This document shows, piece after piece, positions 9,442-19,160 of a DNA stretch of 64,000 bases; positions within the stretch are counted from its first letter, which is position 1, and the number at the start of each line of letters is the position of its first letter. The translations under genes and the position numbers were made by a program. Source of the DNA: an uncultured Alphaproteobacteria bacterium (GTDB lineage Bacteria; Pseudomonadota; Alphaproteobacteria; HIMB59; GCA-002718135); the NCBI GenBank assembly GCA_902590695.1, contig CACIXR010000004.1, positions 124,001-188,000 on the forward strand, written 5' to 3'. The notes under the pieces are model-generated. The model saw only the letters and a list, made by a program, of their open reading frames with translations, ran no database searches and was not told the DNA's origin.

Positions 9442-10885
9442 TTTTTCTTAAATAATAGAGAGTAATTATTATAAAAATAATAAAAAGATATATTTTAAAT
9501 ATTAGATGAAAATTAACAAAATTATTACTTTCTTTGAAAAATAATTTGTGTTTAAAATTCTCAATTTTGTTAAGTTGGGTTTTATATAATACAGCACCAT
9601 TATTATTTATGACTGCAGATATTCCATTATTAGAAACACGAATAATTGGCTTATTAAACTCTGCGGCTCTTATTTTAGTGAGATAGAAATGTTGATAAGG
9701 ACCAAGATAATCACCAAACCAAAAATCATTTGTAATATTTATAATAAAATTACCTTTGTTATTAAATTTATTTAAAAGCTTCCAATAAAAAACAATTTCA
9801 TAACAAATAACAGGAATATAACTTATATTATTAGGTAGATTAATTATTCTTTCAACCTCACCTTTTGAATAATTATTTGGACCTGCAATACTTTCTAAAA
9901 AAGTCAACGAATCTCTTAATGGTAGAAACTCTCCAAAAGGTACAAGTATTTTTTTATCAAAGTAATTTACACTTATGGGATTAATATTTATTAAACTATT
10001 AAAGTATTTATTATTCTCATACCTTGTAGCTCCAATAATTAATGTTTGATTTTCTTTTAAAGAATCTTTTATGGTTTTTAATTTGAGAGTATCCAAAAGA
10101 TAGGGAAAATTATTTTCACCGAATATAAGCAAATCTGCGTTACTTTCACCAATGTGCTTAACTATTCTTTCAAGTTTTTTTTCAGCTGTCAGAAATTTAT
10201 CATTATTTTTAAAATTTAATTGGAAAATTTCTAAATTAATTGTTTTAATTTTAAAATTATATTTTTCTGCATTAAAATTTGATATTATTATAATAATTAT
10301 TGGCAAAGAAATAAATAAAGAAAGATATCTTAATTCTTTTTTAAAGTTTACTTTGGTTAAAAAAATAAAAGGTATGCAAAATATCTGAATAATTAAATAA
10401 CTTGAAAATAATGTTCCAAATGATTTTAGCAAAAATAGAAAGTATTCATTACTAGAAAGCAGAAGTGAAAATGTAAACCAAGGAAATCCATAAAAAAATA
10501 TTGAAATTATATATTCACTTAATGTGAACATAAATGGAATAAGAAAAATTATTGGAATATTTTTTCCTAATTTATAAATTATTGTAAAGATCAAACTAAA
10601 AATTACAGATAATAATATTATTAATAACAAAAAAACTAAGAAAAAATTTTTTGTTTCTTCAAAAACAAAAAAAGGGTTCTTGACCCAAAATAAATAACTA
10701 ATAAAAAAACCAAATCCAAAAAAAGAGAATTTTTTAAAAATATTTAAATCACTATAATTTTCTTTATTTAATTCTAATAGCAAACAAAGGAATGGAAAAA
10801 TAATAAAACCTAGTGGTAAAAAAAAATATGGAGGGAATAAAAGTGAGGTTAGAAGTCCTAAAATTAAATAAATTAAAATACTCAA
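9434..10885 (-). CDS. lnt: apolipoprotein N-acyltransferase
   Basis: Inner-membrane enzyme adding the third acyl chain to lipoproteins; 483 residues. About six hydrophobic segments fill residues 1-205. The periplasmic nitrilase domain follows with the triad regions FGENNFPYL (Glu, near 257), KKILVPFGEF (Lys, near 314) and PVICYEIVF (Cys, near 367). A final membrane segment is near 462-478. It is extremely rich in Phe, Ile, Leu and Asn. It overlaps corC by 4 bases; the ybeZ-ybeY-corC-lnt order is conserved in proteobacteria. Confidence 0.93.
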   Translation of the reverse strand: MSILIYLILGLLTSLLFPPYFFLPLGFIIFPFLCLLLELNKENYSDLNIFKKFSFFGFGFFISYLFWVKNPFFVFEETKNFFLVFLLLIILLSVIFSLIFTIIYKLGKNIPIIFLIPFMFTLSEYIISIFFYGFPWFTFSLLLSSNEYFLFLLKSFGTLFSSYLIIQIFCIPFIFLTKVNFKKELRYLSLFISLPIIIIIISNFNAEKYNFKIKTINLEIFQLNFKNNDKFLTAEKKLERIVKHIGESNADLLIFGENNFPYLLDTLKLKTIKDSLKENQTLIIGATRYENNKYFNSLININPISVNYFDKKILVPFGEFLPLRDSLTFLESIAGPNNYSKGEVERIINLPNNISYIPVICYEIVFYWKLLNKFNNKGNFIINITNDFWFGDYLGPYQHFYLTKIRAAEFNKPIIRVSNNGISAVINNNGAVLYKTQLNKIENFKHKLFFKESNNFVNFHLIFKIYLFIIFIIITLYYLRKNA

Positions 10886-11730
10886 TTATTTTTATTTACT
10901 TCAACTATTTCAATTTTTCTATTGTTTGATTTAACAATTTTGATTTTAAGATCATCATTAATATCTATTACTTCATTATTTTTAGGTATCCTATTTATTT
11001 TTTCATATACAAGACCACCTACAGAAGATGTTTCATCATCTTCATTTCTCGGGATATTTATAGCAAAAAATTCTTCTAAATCTTCAACTCTATAACTAGC
11101 ATCTACAGTTATTGAATTATCTGATTTTTTATAAACGAGCTCTTCATCATCTTCAGCATCATGTTCATCTTCAATCTCGCCAACAATTTCTTCAACTAAA
11201 TCTTCTATCGTAACCAATCCATCCACCCCTCCAACCCCGTCAACAACAAGACCTATATGTATCCTAGATGACCTCATCGTTTTTAGTAAATCTAAAATTG
11301 GTGATTTTGGAGCAACATATAATACATCTCTTATTATTTCACTCATCTGAAATGTATCCTTTGATGATTTAATAAAATCTTTAATGTGAAAAAAACCAAT
11401 TACATTATCAATATTTTTTTTGAATACTGGAATTCTAGAATGTCCCTCTTCCTTAATAACTTCTAAAATTTCGTTGTAAGATTTATCATGGTCTAAGGCT
11501 ACTATTTCACTCCTTGGTATCATTAAATCTTCAACACTTTTTTCATTCAAATTTACAATGTTTTTAATTAGATTTTTTTCATTATTGTCATTTAGATTTT
11601 CGATATCTTTATTATCTTCATCATTGGCAATAAAATTTAAGATATCTTCTTTTGTTGAATCATTAGATAATAATTTTTTAATTATCCAATTTTTCCAACC
11701 CAATGATTTATCAGCGTTATTTGTATTCAT
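10882..11730 (-). CDS. corC: CBS-domain protein CorC/HlyC family (YbeX)
   Basis: Cytosolic protein of 282 residues with a pair of CBS domains (about 65-190, containing MIPRSEIVALD and GLVTIEDLVEEIVGEI) and a C-terminal CorC_HlyC domain (about 205-280). The family has been linked to magnesium/cobalt efflux and, as YbeX, to ribosome metabolism; which applies here is not visible. It shares one base with ybeY and overlaps lnt by 4 bases, so it is cotranscribed. Confidence 0.9.
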   Translation of the reverse strand: MNTNNADKSLGWKNWIIKKLLSNDSTKEDILNFIANDEDNKDIENLNDNNEKNLIKNIVNLNEKSVEDLMIPRSEIVALDHDKSYNEILEVIKEEGHSRIPVFKKNIDNVIGFFHIKDFIKSSKDTFQMSEIIRDVLYVAPKSPILDLLKTMRSSRIHIGLVVDGVGGVDGLVTIEDLVEEIVGEIEDEHDAEDDEELVYKKSDNSITVDASYRVEDLEEFFAINIPRNEDDETSSVGGLVYEKINRIPKNNEVIDINDDLKIKIVKSNNRKIEIVEVNKNN

Positions 11731-12209
11731 TAAGTTTTATAAGGATTATTTATGCCAAATAACCCTAAAATTTTTATCTCCTCTTTTTTCATTTTTTTAA
11801 AATCTAAATTTTTTTTATGATCATATCCATTAATATGCAATAAACTATGGATTAATAAGTGGTTAAAATGATCATATATGCTAATTTTATTCTTACGTAT
11901 AAATTTTTCAATAGTATCAATTGAGAAAAAAATATCACAATATAAAATTTTTCCAACATTTTTATTTGAAATCTTAGAAATAAAAGTAAGAACATCTGTA
12001 TCTGATTGAGTATTTTTATAGATTTTATTAAGTTTTATCATTTTTGATTTATTTGTTAAAATAATATTTAGTTCAAATCTATGATCTCTTTTAAAATAAG
12101 TTCCCATCTTATTTATAGTCTTTTTTGTAATAGTCTTAATTTTAGGTATTCTCCTTGGCCATTTTTTTGATTCAGAAAAAAAATCAACTTTTATGTTTTT
12201 CATATGCAT
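11730..12209 (-). CDS. ybeY: endoribonuclease YbeY
   Basis: Single-strand-specific metallo-RNase for 16S 3' maturation and ribosome quality control; 159 residues. The zinc motif H-x3-H-x5-H is visible as HSLLHINGYDH near residue 129. The start overlaps phoH by 26 bases, so the exact start could be a few codons later. Confidence 0.93.
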   Translation of the reverse strand: MHMKNIKVDFFSESKKWPRRIPKIKTITKKTINKMGTYFKRDHRFELNIILTNKSKMIKLNKIYKNTQSDTDVLTFISKISNKNVGKILYCDIFFSIDTIEKFIRKNKISIYDHFNHLLIHSLLHINGYDHKKNLDFKKMKKEEIKILGLFGINNPYKT

Positions 12210-13143
12210 TAATAATTTTTTTGACTAAATCATGTCGTACAACATCTTTTTCTGATAATTCAATAAAACCTATATCATCAACTTTGTTTAACTTTTTTAA
12301 TGCATCTTTAAGTCCTGAATCTTTTTCACTTACAAGATCGATTTGAGTAATATCTCCTACAACTACCATTTGACTATTTTTACCTAATCTTGTTAAAAAC
12401 ATTTTCATTTGTGTTTTTGTTGTATTTTGAGCTTCGTCTAAAATTATAAAACAATCTTCAAGAGTTCTTCCTCTCATAAACGCAATAGGTGCTATTTCTA
12501 TTGTGTTATTAAGCAGTTTTTTTTCTACCTGTTCATAAGGTAGCATTGAATATAGAGCATCGTAAATTGGTCTCAAAAAAGGATCTACTTTTTCTTTTAA
12601 ATCCCCTGGGAGAAAACCTAATTTTTCACCAGCTTCAACAGCTGGTCTGGATAAAATAATTTTATTTACTTTGCCATCTTGGAGAGCTGAAACTGCTTTA
12701 GCAACAGCAAGATAAGTCTTTCCTGTTCCAGCAGGACCAATAGCAAATGTGATGTTTTTAGTATTTAGTAGTTGAAGATATTTATTTTGTATTTCTGTTC
12801 TTGGTATAATTTTTCTTTTTTTAGTTTGAATAAATAAATCCATTTGTTTGTCTGACTTAATATTCATAGATATTAAACTTTTATTATCTCTAATTCTATC
12901 CTCATCTATTTCTGCACCATTTTGTGCTTCTTTAAATAAATTAAGAATAGTTTTCTTAGTTTCAAAAATTGATTTTTTATTACCTGATATTTTAATTTTA
13001 TTTCCACGGTATTGGATTTTAACTTGATTAATTTGTTCTATAAGAGACAAGTTTCTATCATTGATCCCAAATAAGTTACTTAAAATTGTATTATCTTCTA
13101 ATTCTAATTCTAAATTTTCGTTTTTATTTACTATATCTGACAT
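12184..13143 (-). CDS. phoH: PhoH-like ATPase (YbeZ)
   Basis: Cytosolic P-loop ATPase, 319 residues. An N-terminal KH-like region (about 30-75) precedes the PhoH domain with Walker A GPAGTGKTYLA near residue 138 and Walker B FIILDEAQNTT near 233. YbeZ acts with YbeY in RNA and ribosome processing. The PhoH name recalls pho-regulon membership in E. coli, but here it is embedded in the housekeeping series between miaB and ybeY, and no Pho-type site was seen. Confidence 0.93.
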   Translation of the reverse strand: MSDIVNKNENLELELEDNTILSNLFGINDRNLSLIEQINQVKIQYRGNKIKISGNKKSIFETKKTILNLFKEAQNGAEIDEDRIRDNKSLISMNIKSDKQMDLFIQTKKRKIIPRTEIQNKYLQLLNTKNITFAIGPAGTGKTYLAVAKAVSALQDGKVNKIILSRPAVEAGEKLGFLPGDLKEKVDPFLRPIYDALYSMLPYEQVEKKLLNNTIEIAPIAFMRGRTLEDCFIILDEAQNTTKTQMKMFLTRLGKNSQMVVVGDITQIDLVSEKDSGLKDALKKLNKVDDIGFIELSEKDVVRHDLVKKIINAYEKHKS

Positions 13144-14432
13144 TCAAGTGCAAAATTAGTTGAGTTTGTAATTTTCACATTCATAATTTGATTTAATAAA
13201 TCTTTTTTTGAGTTAATAAATGTACTTTGATTATAGATTGTACGACCTATAAATTGATCTTTATGTCTGCCTATCTTTTCAAATAATACTTCCATTCCTT
13301 TATTAACAAATGATTTATTAAAATTAATTTGTTGTTGTGTTAGTAATGATTGTAATGCGCTTAAGCGTGCCTTTTTATCTGACAAATTAATATTATCTTT
13401 ATTTTGAGCAGGTGTTCCTGGTCTTGGACTATAAATAAATGAATAAGCAATGACAAAATTTACTTTTTCAATAAATTTCATTGTATCTTCAAAATCTTTA
13501 TCTGTTTCTTCCGGGAAACCAACAATAAAGTCTGATGAAAGAGCAATATCGGGGCGAACATTTCTTATTTTTTCAACTATTCTTAAATAATCATCAACTG
13601 TGTGTTTTCTGTTCATTTTTTTTAAAATTTTATCTGAGCCAGATTGAATAGGAAGGTGAAGAAAAGGCATAAGCTTTGAATTATCAGCATGGGCATTTAT
13701 AAGAGAATCTTTCATATCGATAGGATGAGATGTCATATATCTAATCCTCTTAATTTCTTCAATTTCACCTATCTTGTTAATCAAATAAGCTAGATCTTTT
13801 GATTTTCCATCAGAGGCAATACCGTGGTAGGCATTAACATTTTGACCTAGTAAAATTATTTCTTTTATTCCATTTGATACATATTTTTTTGTTTCTTCTA
13901 CTATATCATCAACTGGTCTAGAAAATTCAGGTCCTCTTGTATATGGCACTACACAGAAAGAACAAAACTTATCACACCCTTCTTGAATAGATAAAAATTC
14001 AGAAGATAAATTAGAAGATTTGAAAATTAAGTTTTTAAATTTTTCATTTTGTAAAAACTCACTATTTTCTATTTCATCCACTTTACCAATCATATCAGGT
14101 AATTTGTGATATGATTGAGGTCCAACAACATAATCAACTGAAGGAGATCTTTTTTTTATCTCAAGACCCTCAGCTTGTGCTACACAACCTGCAACTACTA
14201 ATTTCATATTCTGTTTTTTGTCTTTAATTTTTTTTACTCTGCCAATATCAGAATAAACTTTTTCAACTGCCTTTTCTCTAATATGACAAGTATTCAGAAC
14301 AGTTAAATCTGCTTTAGAAATATCTTTTGTTATTTTATATCCTTTATTTGAAAACAAATCTTTAATACGATTACTGTCATATACATTCATCTGACAACCA
14401 TAAGATTTTATATAAATATATTTATCACTCAT
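13131..14432 (-). CDS. miaB: tRNA-2-methylthio-N6-dimethylallyladenosine synthase MiaB
   Basis: Radical-SAM methylthiotransferase modifying A37 of tRNAs that read UNN codons; 433 residues. An N-terminal UPF0004 domain begins with SYGCQMNVYDS and holds Cys residues for the second iron-sulfur cluster. The radical-SAM motif is CDKFCSFCVVPYTRG near residue 153. A TRAM domain occupies the last 65 residues. It overlaps both neighbours (phoH 13 bases, rimI 8 bases). Confidence 0.95.
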   Translation of the reverse strand: MSDKYIYIKSYGCQMNVYDSNRIKDLFSNKGYKITKDISKADLTVLNTCHIREKAVEKVYSDIGRVKKIKDKKQNMKLVVAGCVAQAEGLEIKKRSPSVDYVVGPQSYHKLPDMIGKVDEIENSEFLQNEKFKNLIFKSSNLSSEFLSIQEGCDKFCSFCVVPYTRGPEFSRPVDDIVEETKKYVSNGIKEIILLGQNVNAYHGIASDGKSKDLAYLINKIGEIEEIKRIRYMTSHPIDMKDSLINAHADNSKLMPFLHLPIQSGSDKILKKMNRKHTVDDYLRIVEKIRNVRPDIALSSDFIVGFPEETDKDFEDTMKFIEKVNFVIAYSFIYSPRPGTPAQNKDNINLSDKKARLSALQSLLTQQQINFNKSFVNKGMEVLFEKIGRHKDQFIGRTIYNQSTFINSKKDLLNQIMNVKITNSTNFALECQI

Positions 14433-14904
14433 TATTAATATTTTTTATGAAACATTTAGCATGAATATTTTTGTCATTATACCTATAATAGTTATGTCTA
14501 AAACTTAAAAAGACAAAGTTGTTTTTTTGATAAAAATTTATTGCTTCTACATTATCTTCAGCAACTTCAATGAAAATCTTTGAAAAATTAAGATTATTTG
14601 CTTCAATATAATTTAATAATTTTGTTGCAATTTTTTTTCTTCTTTGATGTTTTGATACAAATAAAATATGCAATTCTAAATCATATTCTTTATCATTTTT
14701 AATTGCATCGCCAATTAAGACTCCTGCAAGATTATTATCCTGAAAATAACCAAGAGAGTAATTATTATCTTTACTTATTTGACTTTCAATATTTTTTATA
14801 TTCCATCCTATTTTTTTAAAATAATTAAATTCATCACTATTATAATTTATAAAATTGATTATTGATATTAGGTGTTCTTTGTTTATTAAGCTAATTCTAT
14901 TCAA
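14425..14904 (-). CDS. rimI: GNAT acetyltransferase, RimI-like
   Basis: Small GNAT-fold N-acetyltransferase of 159 residues. The acetyl-CoA-binding stretch HQRRKKIATKLLNY is near residue 88 and the terminal half has VEAINFYQKNNFVFLSFR. RimI acetylates the N-terminus of ribosomal protein S18. The assignment rests mainly on the tsaB-rimI neighbour pair, with a 4-base overlap, because GNAT sequences diverge strongly. Confidence 0.8.
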   Translation of the reverse strand: MNRISLINKEHLISIINFINYNSDEFNYFKKIGWNIKNIESQISKDNNYSLGYFQDNNLAGVLIGDAIKNDKEYDLELHILFVSKHQRRKKIATKLLNYIEANNLNFSKIFIEVAEDNVEAINFYQKNNFVFLSFRHNYYRYNDKNIHAKCFIKNINNE

Positions 14905-15512
14905 TTTAGTAATTGATTATTTGATATATATATTGGTTCAATAATAATATTTTTTTTAAAGTTAAAATTATTGTAATTGTTATAAAATTCTTCAAAAAAA
15001 GAAAACTTCAGTTGTTCTAATTCATTGTTTTCATTAATTTTATTTTTATTAAAAAGAATCAAATCGATATTTATTGGAATTGAATATTTATTATTTTCAA
15101 TTTTATAGTATTCCATTTTGTTATCCATAGTTTTATAACAGAAAAATTTCTGATTATTAGAAGAGGTTATAAAAACTCCCAATTTTTTTTTGGAATGTTT
15201 TATTGCGTTCAAGTTTAAGATATCCTCAATAGTTAGTGGGTAATAAGGAATATTACGAGATATCATAAGACCAGATATAAATGCTGAACCAACCCTTAAA
15301 CTTGTATAAGATCCAGGACCAATTGTTGTAGAAATTTTTTTGAGATTTTTAGTTAAATTTAATCGTTTGTCTATTTCTATATAGGATTGTATTATATTAT
15401 CACTCAACTTATCTGTTTCAGATTGAGTAATTTTCTGTTGTAATATTATTTTGTTGTCATCAATTACACAAAACTCTGGTATTGATGATATAATATCAAG
15501 AAATAACAACAT
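14901..15512 (-). CDS. tsaB: tRNA t6A biosynthesis protein TsaB
   Basis: Scaffold partner of TsaD in making threonylcarbamoyladenosine 37 of tRNA; 203 residues, ASKHA-fold like. The start MLLFLDIISSIPEF and the signature TTIGPGSYTSLRVGSAF near residue 65 are typical. The C-terminus is diverged and Asn-rich. The ATG is immediately adjacent, back to back, to the ATG of the divergent deacetylase gene, with no bases between. Confidence 0.87.
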   Translation of the reverse strand: MLLFLDIISSIPEFCVIDDNKIILQQKITQSETDKLSDNIIQSYIEIDKRLNLTKNLKKISTTIGPGSYTSLRVGSAFISGLMISRNIPYYPLTIEDILNLNAIKHSKKKLGVFITSSNNQKFFCYKTMDNKMEYYKIENNKYSIPINIDLILFNKNKINENNELEQLKFSFFEEFYNNYNNFNFKKNIIIEPIYISNNQLLN

Positions 15513-16541
15513 ATGAAATTACATAACTACATTCTATTGCTATTTTTAAAAAGTATTTCTTTAATTTTTTTATTAGTAAGTAGTGCTTTTGCTAATGAAG
15601 TAAAGAACTCAGCAACTGTATTTATGTATCATAAATTTGGAGTTTCTAAATATCCCTCAACAAGTGTAACTATTGACCAACTTAATAGTCATATTGAAGA
15701 ATTAACTAAGGAAAAATATACTATTAAATCATTAGATTTTATCATTGATACAATCATTAATGATGGTGATCTGCCAGCAAATACTATTGGCATAAGTGTA
15801 GATGATGCTGATAAGTCTTTTTTAGAAGTTGGGTGGCCTTTATTTAAAGAAAATAATATTCCTGTTACTTTATTTGTAACAACGGGGACAATTTCAAATA
15901 ATAAAAAATATATTAACTGGGATCAAATAAGAAAACTTAAAGAAGAAGGTGTAGTAATAGGTGCACACTCTCATACACATGCGCACATGCCAGATATTAG
16001 TATTGAAGAAGTAAGAAATGAAATAGAAACATCCAATAAAATCTTCTTAAAAGAACTAGGGGAAATTCCAACTTTATTTGCATTTCCTTATGGTGAGACA
16101 ACTGATGAAATAATTGAATTAATTAAAGAATTTAAATTTAAGGTTGCTTTTGGACAGCATTCCGGAATAATTAATGAAACTTCTAATATGTATTATCTCC
16201 CGAGATTTTCATTAAATGAAAGATATGGTGAAATAGATAGAGTAAAATTTGCCGCTTCCTCAAAAGGATTAGGAGTTTATGACTTTATACCTAAAAACCC
16301 AACTATAAAACAAAACCCACCATTCATAGGTTTTTCTCTTCTTGATGATAAAAAAGTTCAATCTCTAGACTGTTTTATATTTGATAGCAAAGGTCAGGTC
16401 GATAGAGAAATTTATAAATTTAATGAAAGAATTGAAATAAGACTTTCACGAGAATTGTCGCCTGGAAGATCTAGAATGAATTGTACTGTTAAAGATGGTG
16501 AAGGAAATTGGAGATGGTTTGGTCACCAATTTTATTTTTAA
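15513..16541 (+). CDS. secreted polysaccharide deacetylase (NodB-type)
   Basis: 342-residue protein with a hydrophobic signal segment (residues 7-27, ending in SSAFA). A NodB-homology carbohydrate esterase 4 domain follows: VFMYHKFG, the metal/catalytic SVDDADKS near residue 93 (DD conserved, usual Gly replaced by Ala), HSHTHAHM near 152 (metal His pair), and FAFPYGE near 193. The last ~90 residues form an extra domain not recognised. It probably N-deacetylates a cell-wall or surface glycan. It converges with the Bax-like gene with zero spacing, which suggests a shared envelope role but not cotranscription. Confidence 0.82.
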   Translation: MKLHNYILLLFLKSISLIFLLVSSAFANEVKNSATVFMYHKFGVSKYPSTSVTIDQLNSHIEELTKEKYTIKSLDFIIDTIINDGDLPANTIGISVDDADKSFLEVGWPLFKENNIPVTLFVTTGTISNNKKYINWDQIRKLKEEGVVIGAHSHTHAHMPDISIEEVRNEIETSNKIFLKELGEIPTLFAFPYGETTDEIIELIKEFKFKVAFGQHSGIINETSNMYYLPRFSLNERYGEIDRVKFAASSKGLGVYDFIPKNPTIKQNPPFIGFSLLDDKKVQSLDCFIFDSKGQVDREIYKFNERIEIRLSRELSPGRSRMNCTVKDGEGNWRWFGHQFYF

Positions 16542-17525
16542 TTAATAAGAAATAGTTTTTTGATCGAAGATACCAAAGTTATTAGTTTTAATAATTTGTC
16601 TTATTGTTTTAATATAATTTTCATCTTCTGCGTAAGTGCTTAATTTATTAACAAGTAAGTTAACATTGGAGAAATTATTTCGTTTTCTCATTATATTTCG
16701 GATATCACGAAAATCTTCATATGCATAATGAGAGTTAATATTATCAAAATATGATTCAACACTGTTACTATATGAGCTAAATGCTTTGATTAGATGAGTA
16801 TCACCATTTTCTCTTTCAAGTGGGATAACACCTTCCGAGTCATCATAAGTATATTCCCCAAAAAGTGCGTTGTATTCTTTTGCAAATCTAGACTTACCCC
16901 ATCCGCTTTCAATTGCTGCTTGGGCTAATACTATTGAATTAGGTATTACATCAACGTTTGAAAGTATTTCGTCAACTAAATCTAATTTGTGTTTATTTTG
17001 ATACTTAATATTATACTTTTGAGCAATATCATTAAGTTTTCTTATTTCATTATTATTGAGAGTTCTAAAAGTTTCTAACTTACCTTTGAGCTCATTAACA
17101 AAACTTCTAATCATTAAAATATTTTGATTTTCATTAATAATTATTGGTAAAACAGTTTTTACGAATTCTTTTTTATTTGAATCAAGGTAATCAAAGTCTT
17201 TATCTGATAATGTTAACTGCAAACTGGGATTGTTTTGCTCTTCAATCTTTGAAGTGATAATAGGATTGATTGGCTTTATTCTTACTTTAACAATTAATTT
17301 TTCATTCAATATTTCTGCTATAGGAGGACCTTTAAGAGTAATTTCTTTTTCAAATGGTGTAATTTCTTTTTCAGAATATAATTTGTTTATTTGATTTGCA
17401 GTTTGAATGTTATTCTCAGTATCAACTGTATTAATTTCTACGTAACCAACGAAACCATTACTTATAAAAATTAGTCCGATAAGTAATAAGGGAAAGCGAA
17501 AAAAATTTAACAGTCTATCCATCAA
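16542..17525 (-). CDS. Bax-like glucosaminidase domain protein
   Basis: 327 residues with one N-terminal membrane segment (about 10-28) that probably anchors it in the inner membrane. The C-terminal half is a mannosyl-glycoprotein endo-beta-N-acetylglucosaminidase/Bax-type domain: ILAQAAIESGWGKSRFA-like sequence near residue 206 with the catalytic Glu, then NALFGEYTYDD and FSSYSNSVESYFDNIN. It is expected to cleave peptidoglycan glycan strands. It overlaps nfu by 11 bases on the same strand. Confidence 0.78.
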   Translation of the reverse strand: MMDRLLNFFRFPLLLIGLIFISNGFVGYVEINTVDTENNIQTANQINKLYSEKEITPFEKEITLKGPPIAEILNEKLIVKVRIKPINPIITSKIEEQNNPSLQLTLSDKDFDYLDSNKKEFVKTVLPIIINENQNILMIRSFVNELKGKLETFRTLNNNEIRKLNDIAQKYNIKYQNKHKLDLVDEILSNVDVIPNSIVLAQAAIESGWGKSRFAKEYNALFGEYTYDDSEGVIPLERENGDTHLIKAFSSYSNSVESYFDNINSHYAYEDFRDIRNIMRKRNNFSNVNLLVNKLSTYAEDENYIKTIRQIIKTNNFGIFDQKTISY

Positions 17526-18078
17526 TAGGCCTTACTTCTTGTACTTCTGGAACATAGTGCTTTAACATATTTTCAATACCCATTTTTAAAGTAGCAGTTG
17601 AACTTGGACATCCAGAACATGCGCCTTGCATGTGGAGATATACGATACCATCCTTAAAACTATCGTAAATAATATCACCACCGTCCATTGCAACAGCAGG
17701 TCTTACTCGTGTATCCAACAATTCTTTAATTTGTTTTACAATATCGGTATCGTTTTCATCAATCTCTAATGATTTATCTTCACCTTTTTTAGTAATATTA
17801 ATTGTTGCATCTCCGGAATTATAGTGATCCATTATTGAGCCTAAGATTAACGGTTTCATAACTTGCCAATCTAAAGATTGATTTTTTGTAATAGTAATAA
17901 AATCACTTCCAAAAAATACTCCTTCAACTCCATCGACATCAAATAAGCGTTTTGCAAATGGTGAGTCAACTGCTTCACCAATATTTTGGAAAAAGGCCGT
18001 TCCATCATCCATTACAACCTTACCGGGTAGAAATTTTAATGTTTGTGGATTGGGAGTTTGTTCAGTTTGTATAAACAT
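17515..18078 (-). CDS. nfuA: NFU-type iron-sulfur scaffold protein
   Basis: 187 residues with an N-terminal Nfu_N domain (MFIQTEQTPNPQTLKFLPG) and a C-terminal NifU-like domain with the cluster-binding CSGC in GACSGCPSSTATLK near residue 150. It carries or repairs Fe-S clusters for client proteins such as MiaB and respiratory enzymes. An upstream in-frame GTG at 18084 is possible, but the ATG at 18078 gives the canonical N-terminus of the mitochondrial NFU1-like family. Confidence 0.92.
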   Translation of the reverse strand: MFIQTEQTPNPQTLKFLPGKVVMDDGTAFFQNIGEAVDSPFAKRLFDVDGVEGVFFGSDFITITKNQSLDWQVMKPLILGSIMDHYNSGDATINITKKGEDKSLEIDENDTDIVKQIKELLDTRVRPAVAMDGGDIIYDSFKDGIVYLHMQGACSGCPSSTATLKMGIENMLKHYVPEVQEVRPIDG

Positions 18079-18151
18079 ATGCACTATATATAGTTATTAA
18101 TATGTCTTTAGTATGAATTTTATAAAAAAAAATTTAAAATTTGGGGAATTT

Positions 18152-19159
18152 TTAGGATAAAAAACCAATAATTTCTTTAGTTTTTTGCAAAACAGGTTCT
18201 GCTACTGCTATAGCGTTCTCTTTACCCTGATTTAAAATAGAATCGATGTAAGAAACATCACTCATAAGTTTATTCATCTCACTCGTAATTGGCTCTAATT
18301 TAGATACCGATAAATCTGCCAAATCTTTTTTAAAGATGGAGAATTCTTTTCCAGCATAATCTTTAATAACACTCTCAATAGATGTGTCTTGCAAAGAAGC
18401 AAATATCGAAATTAGGTTTTCAGCTTCTGGTCTCTTTTCTAAACCAGTTTTATCTTTTGGTAATGGTTCAGGATCTGTTTTTGCTTTTTTAATCTTTTGC
18501 GTAATATTTTCTGCTGTATCAGTTAACATGATTCTCGAATAATCAGATGGATCAGATTTACTCATTTTTTTTGACCCATCACGAAGGCTCATCACTCTTG
18601 TAGCCTCCCCTAAAATTAATGGTTCAGGAATAGGAAAAAAATCTGTCTTAAAATCGTTATTAAATTTTTGGGCTATATCTCTAGTGAGCTCCAAATGTTG
18701 TTTTTGATCATCACCTACAGGAACGTGCGTTGCTAAATAGATTAATATATCTGCTGCCATTAATGTTGGATAAGAAAATAAACCAACAGAAACATTTTCA
18801 CTATTCTTTCCAGCCTTATCTTTAAATTGTGTCATCCGGTTTAACCACCCCATTCGGGCAACACAATTGAACAACCATCCAAGCTGTGCATGTTGAGGAA
18901 CTTGTGATTGAACAAAAATATTATTTTTCTTTGGATCAATACCAGAAGCAATAAATGCAGCTGTTACTTCTCTTGTTTTATTTGCTAAAACTTTTGGATC
19001 TTGCCAAACGGTAATCGCATGCAAATCAACAACACAAAAAAAGCATTCGTATTCTTTTTGAAGAGAAACAAAATTTTTTATGGCTCCAAGATAATTTCCT
19101 AAATGAAGATCACCAGATGGTTGGACACCGGACAGTATTCTTTTTGTTGGTTTATCCAT
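18152..19159 (-). CDS. trpS: tryptophanyl-tRNA synthetase
   Basis: Class Ic aminoacyl-tRNA synthetase charging tRNA-Trp; 335 residues, normal length. The HIGH-type motif is HLGNYLGA near residue 19 and the KMSKS loop KKMSKSDPS near 197. [16 protein letters not shown] near 145 binds tryptophan. Only 1 base separates it from the stop of murJ upstream. Confidence 0.97.
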   Translation of the reverse strand: MDKPTKRILSGVQPSGDLHLGNYLGAIKNFVSLQKEYECFFCVVDLHAITVWQDPKVLANKTREVTAAFIASGIDPKKNNIFVQSQVPQHAQLGWLFNCVARMGWLNRMTQFKDKAGKNSENVSVGLFSYPTLMAADILIYLATHVPVGDDQKQHLELTRDIAQKFNNDFKTDFFPIPEPLILGEATRVMSLRDGSKKMSKSDPSDYSRIMLTDTAENITQKIKKAKTDPEPLPKDKTGLEKRPEAENLISIFASLQDTSIESVIKDYAGKEFSIFKKDLADLSVSKLEPITSEMNKLMSDVSYIDSILNQGKENAIAVAEPVLQKTKEIIGFLS

Positions 19160-19160
19160 T

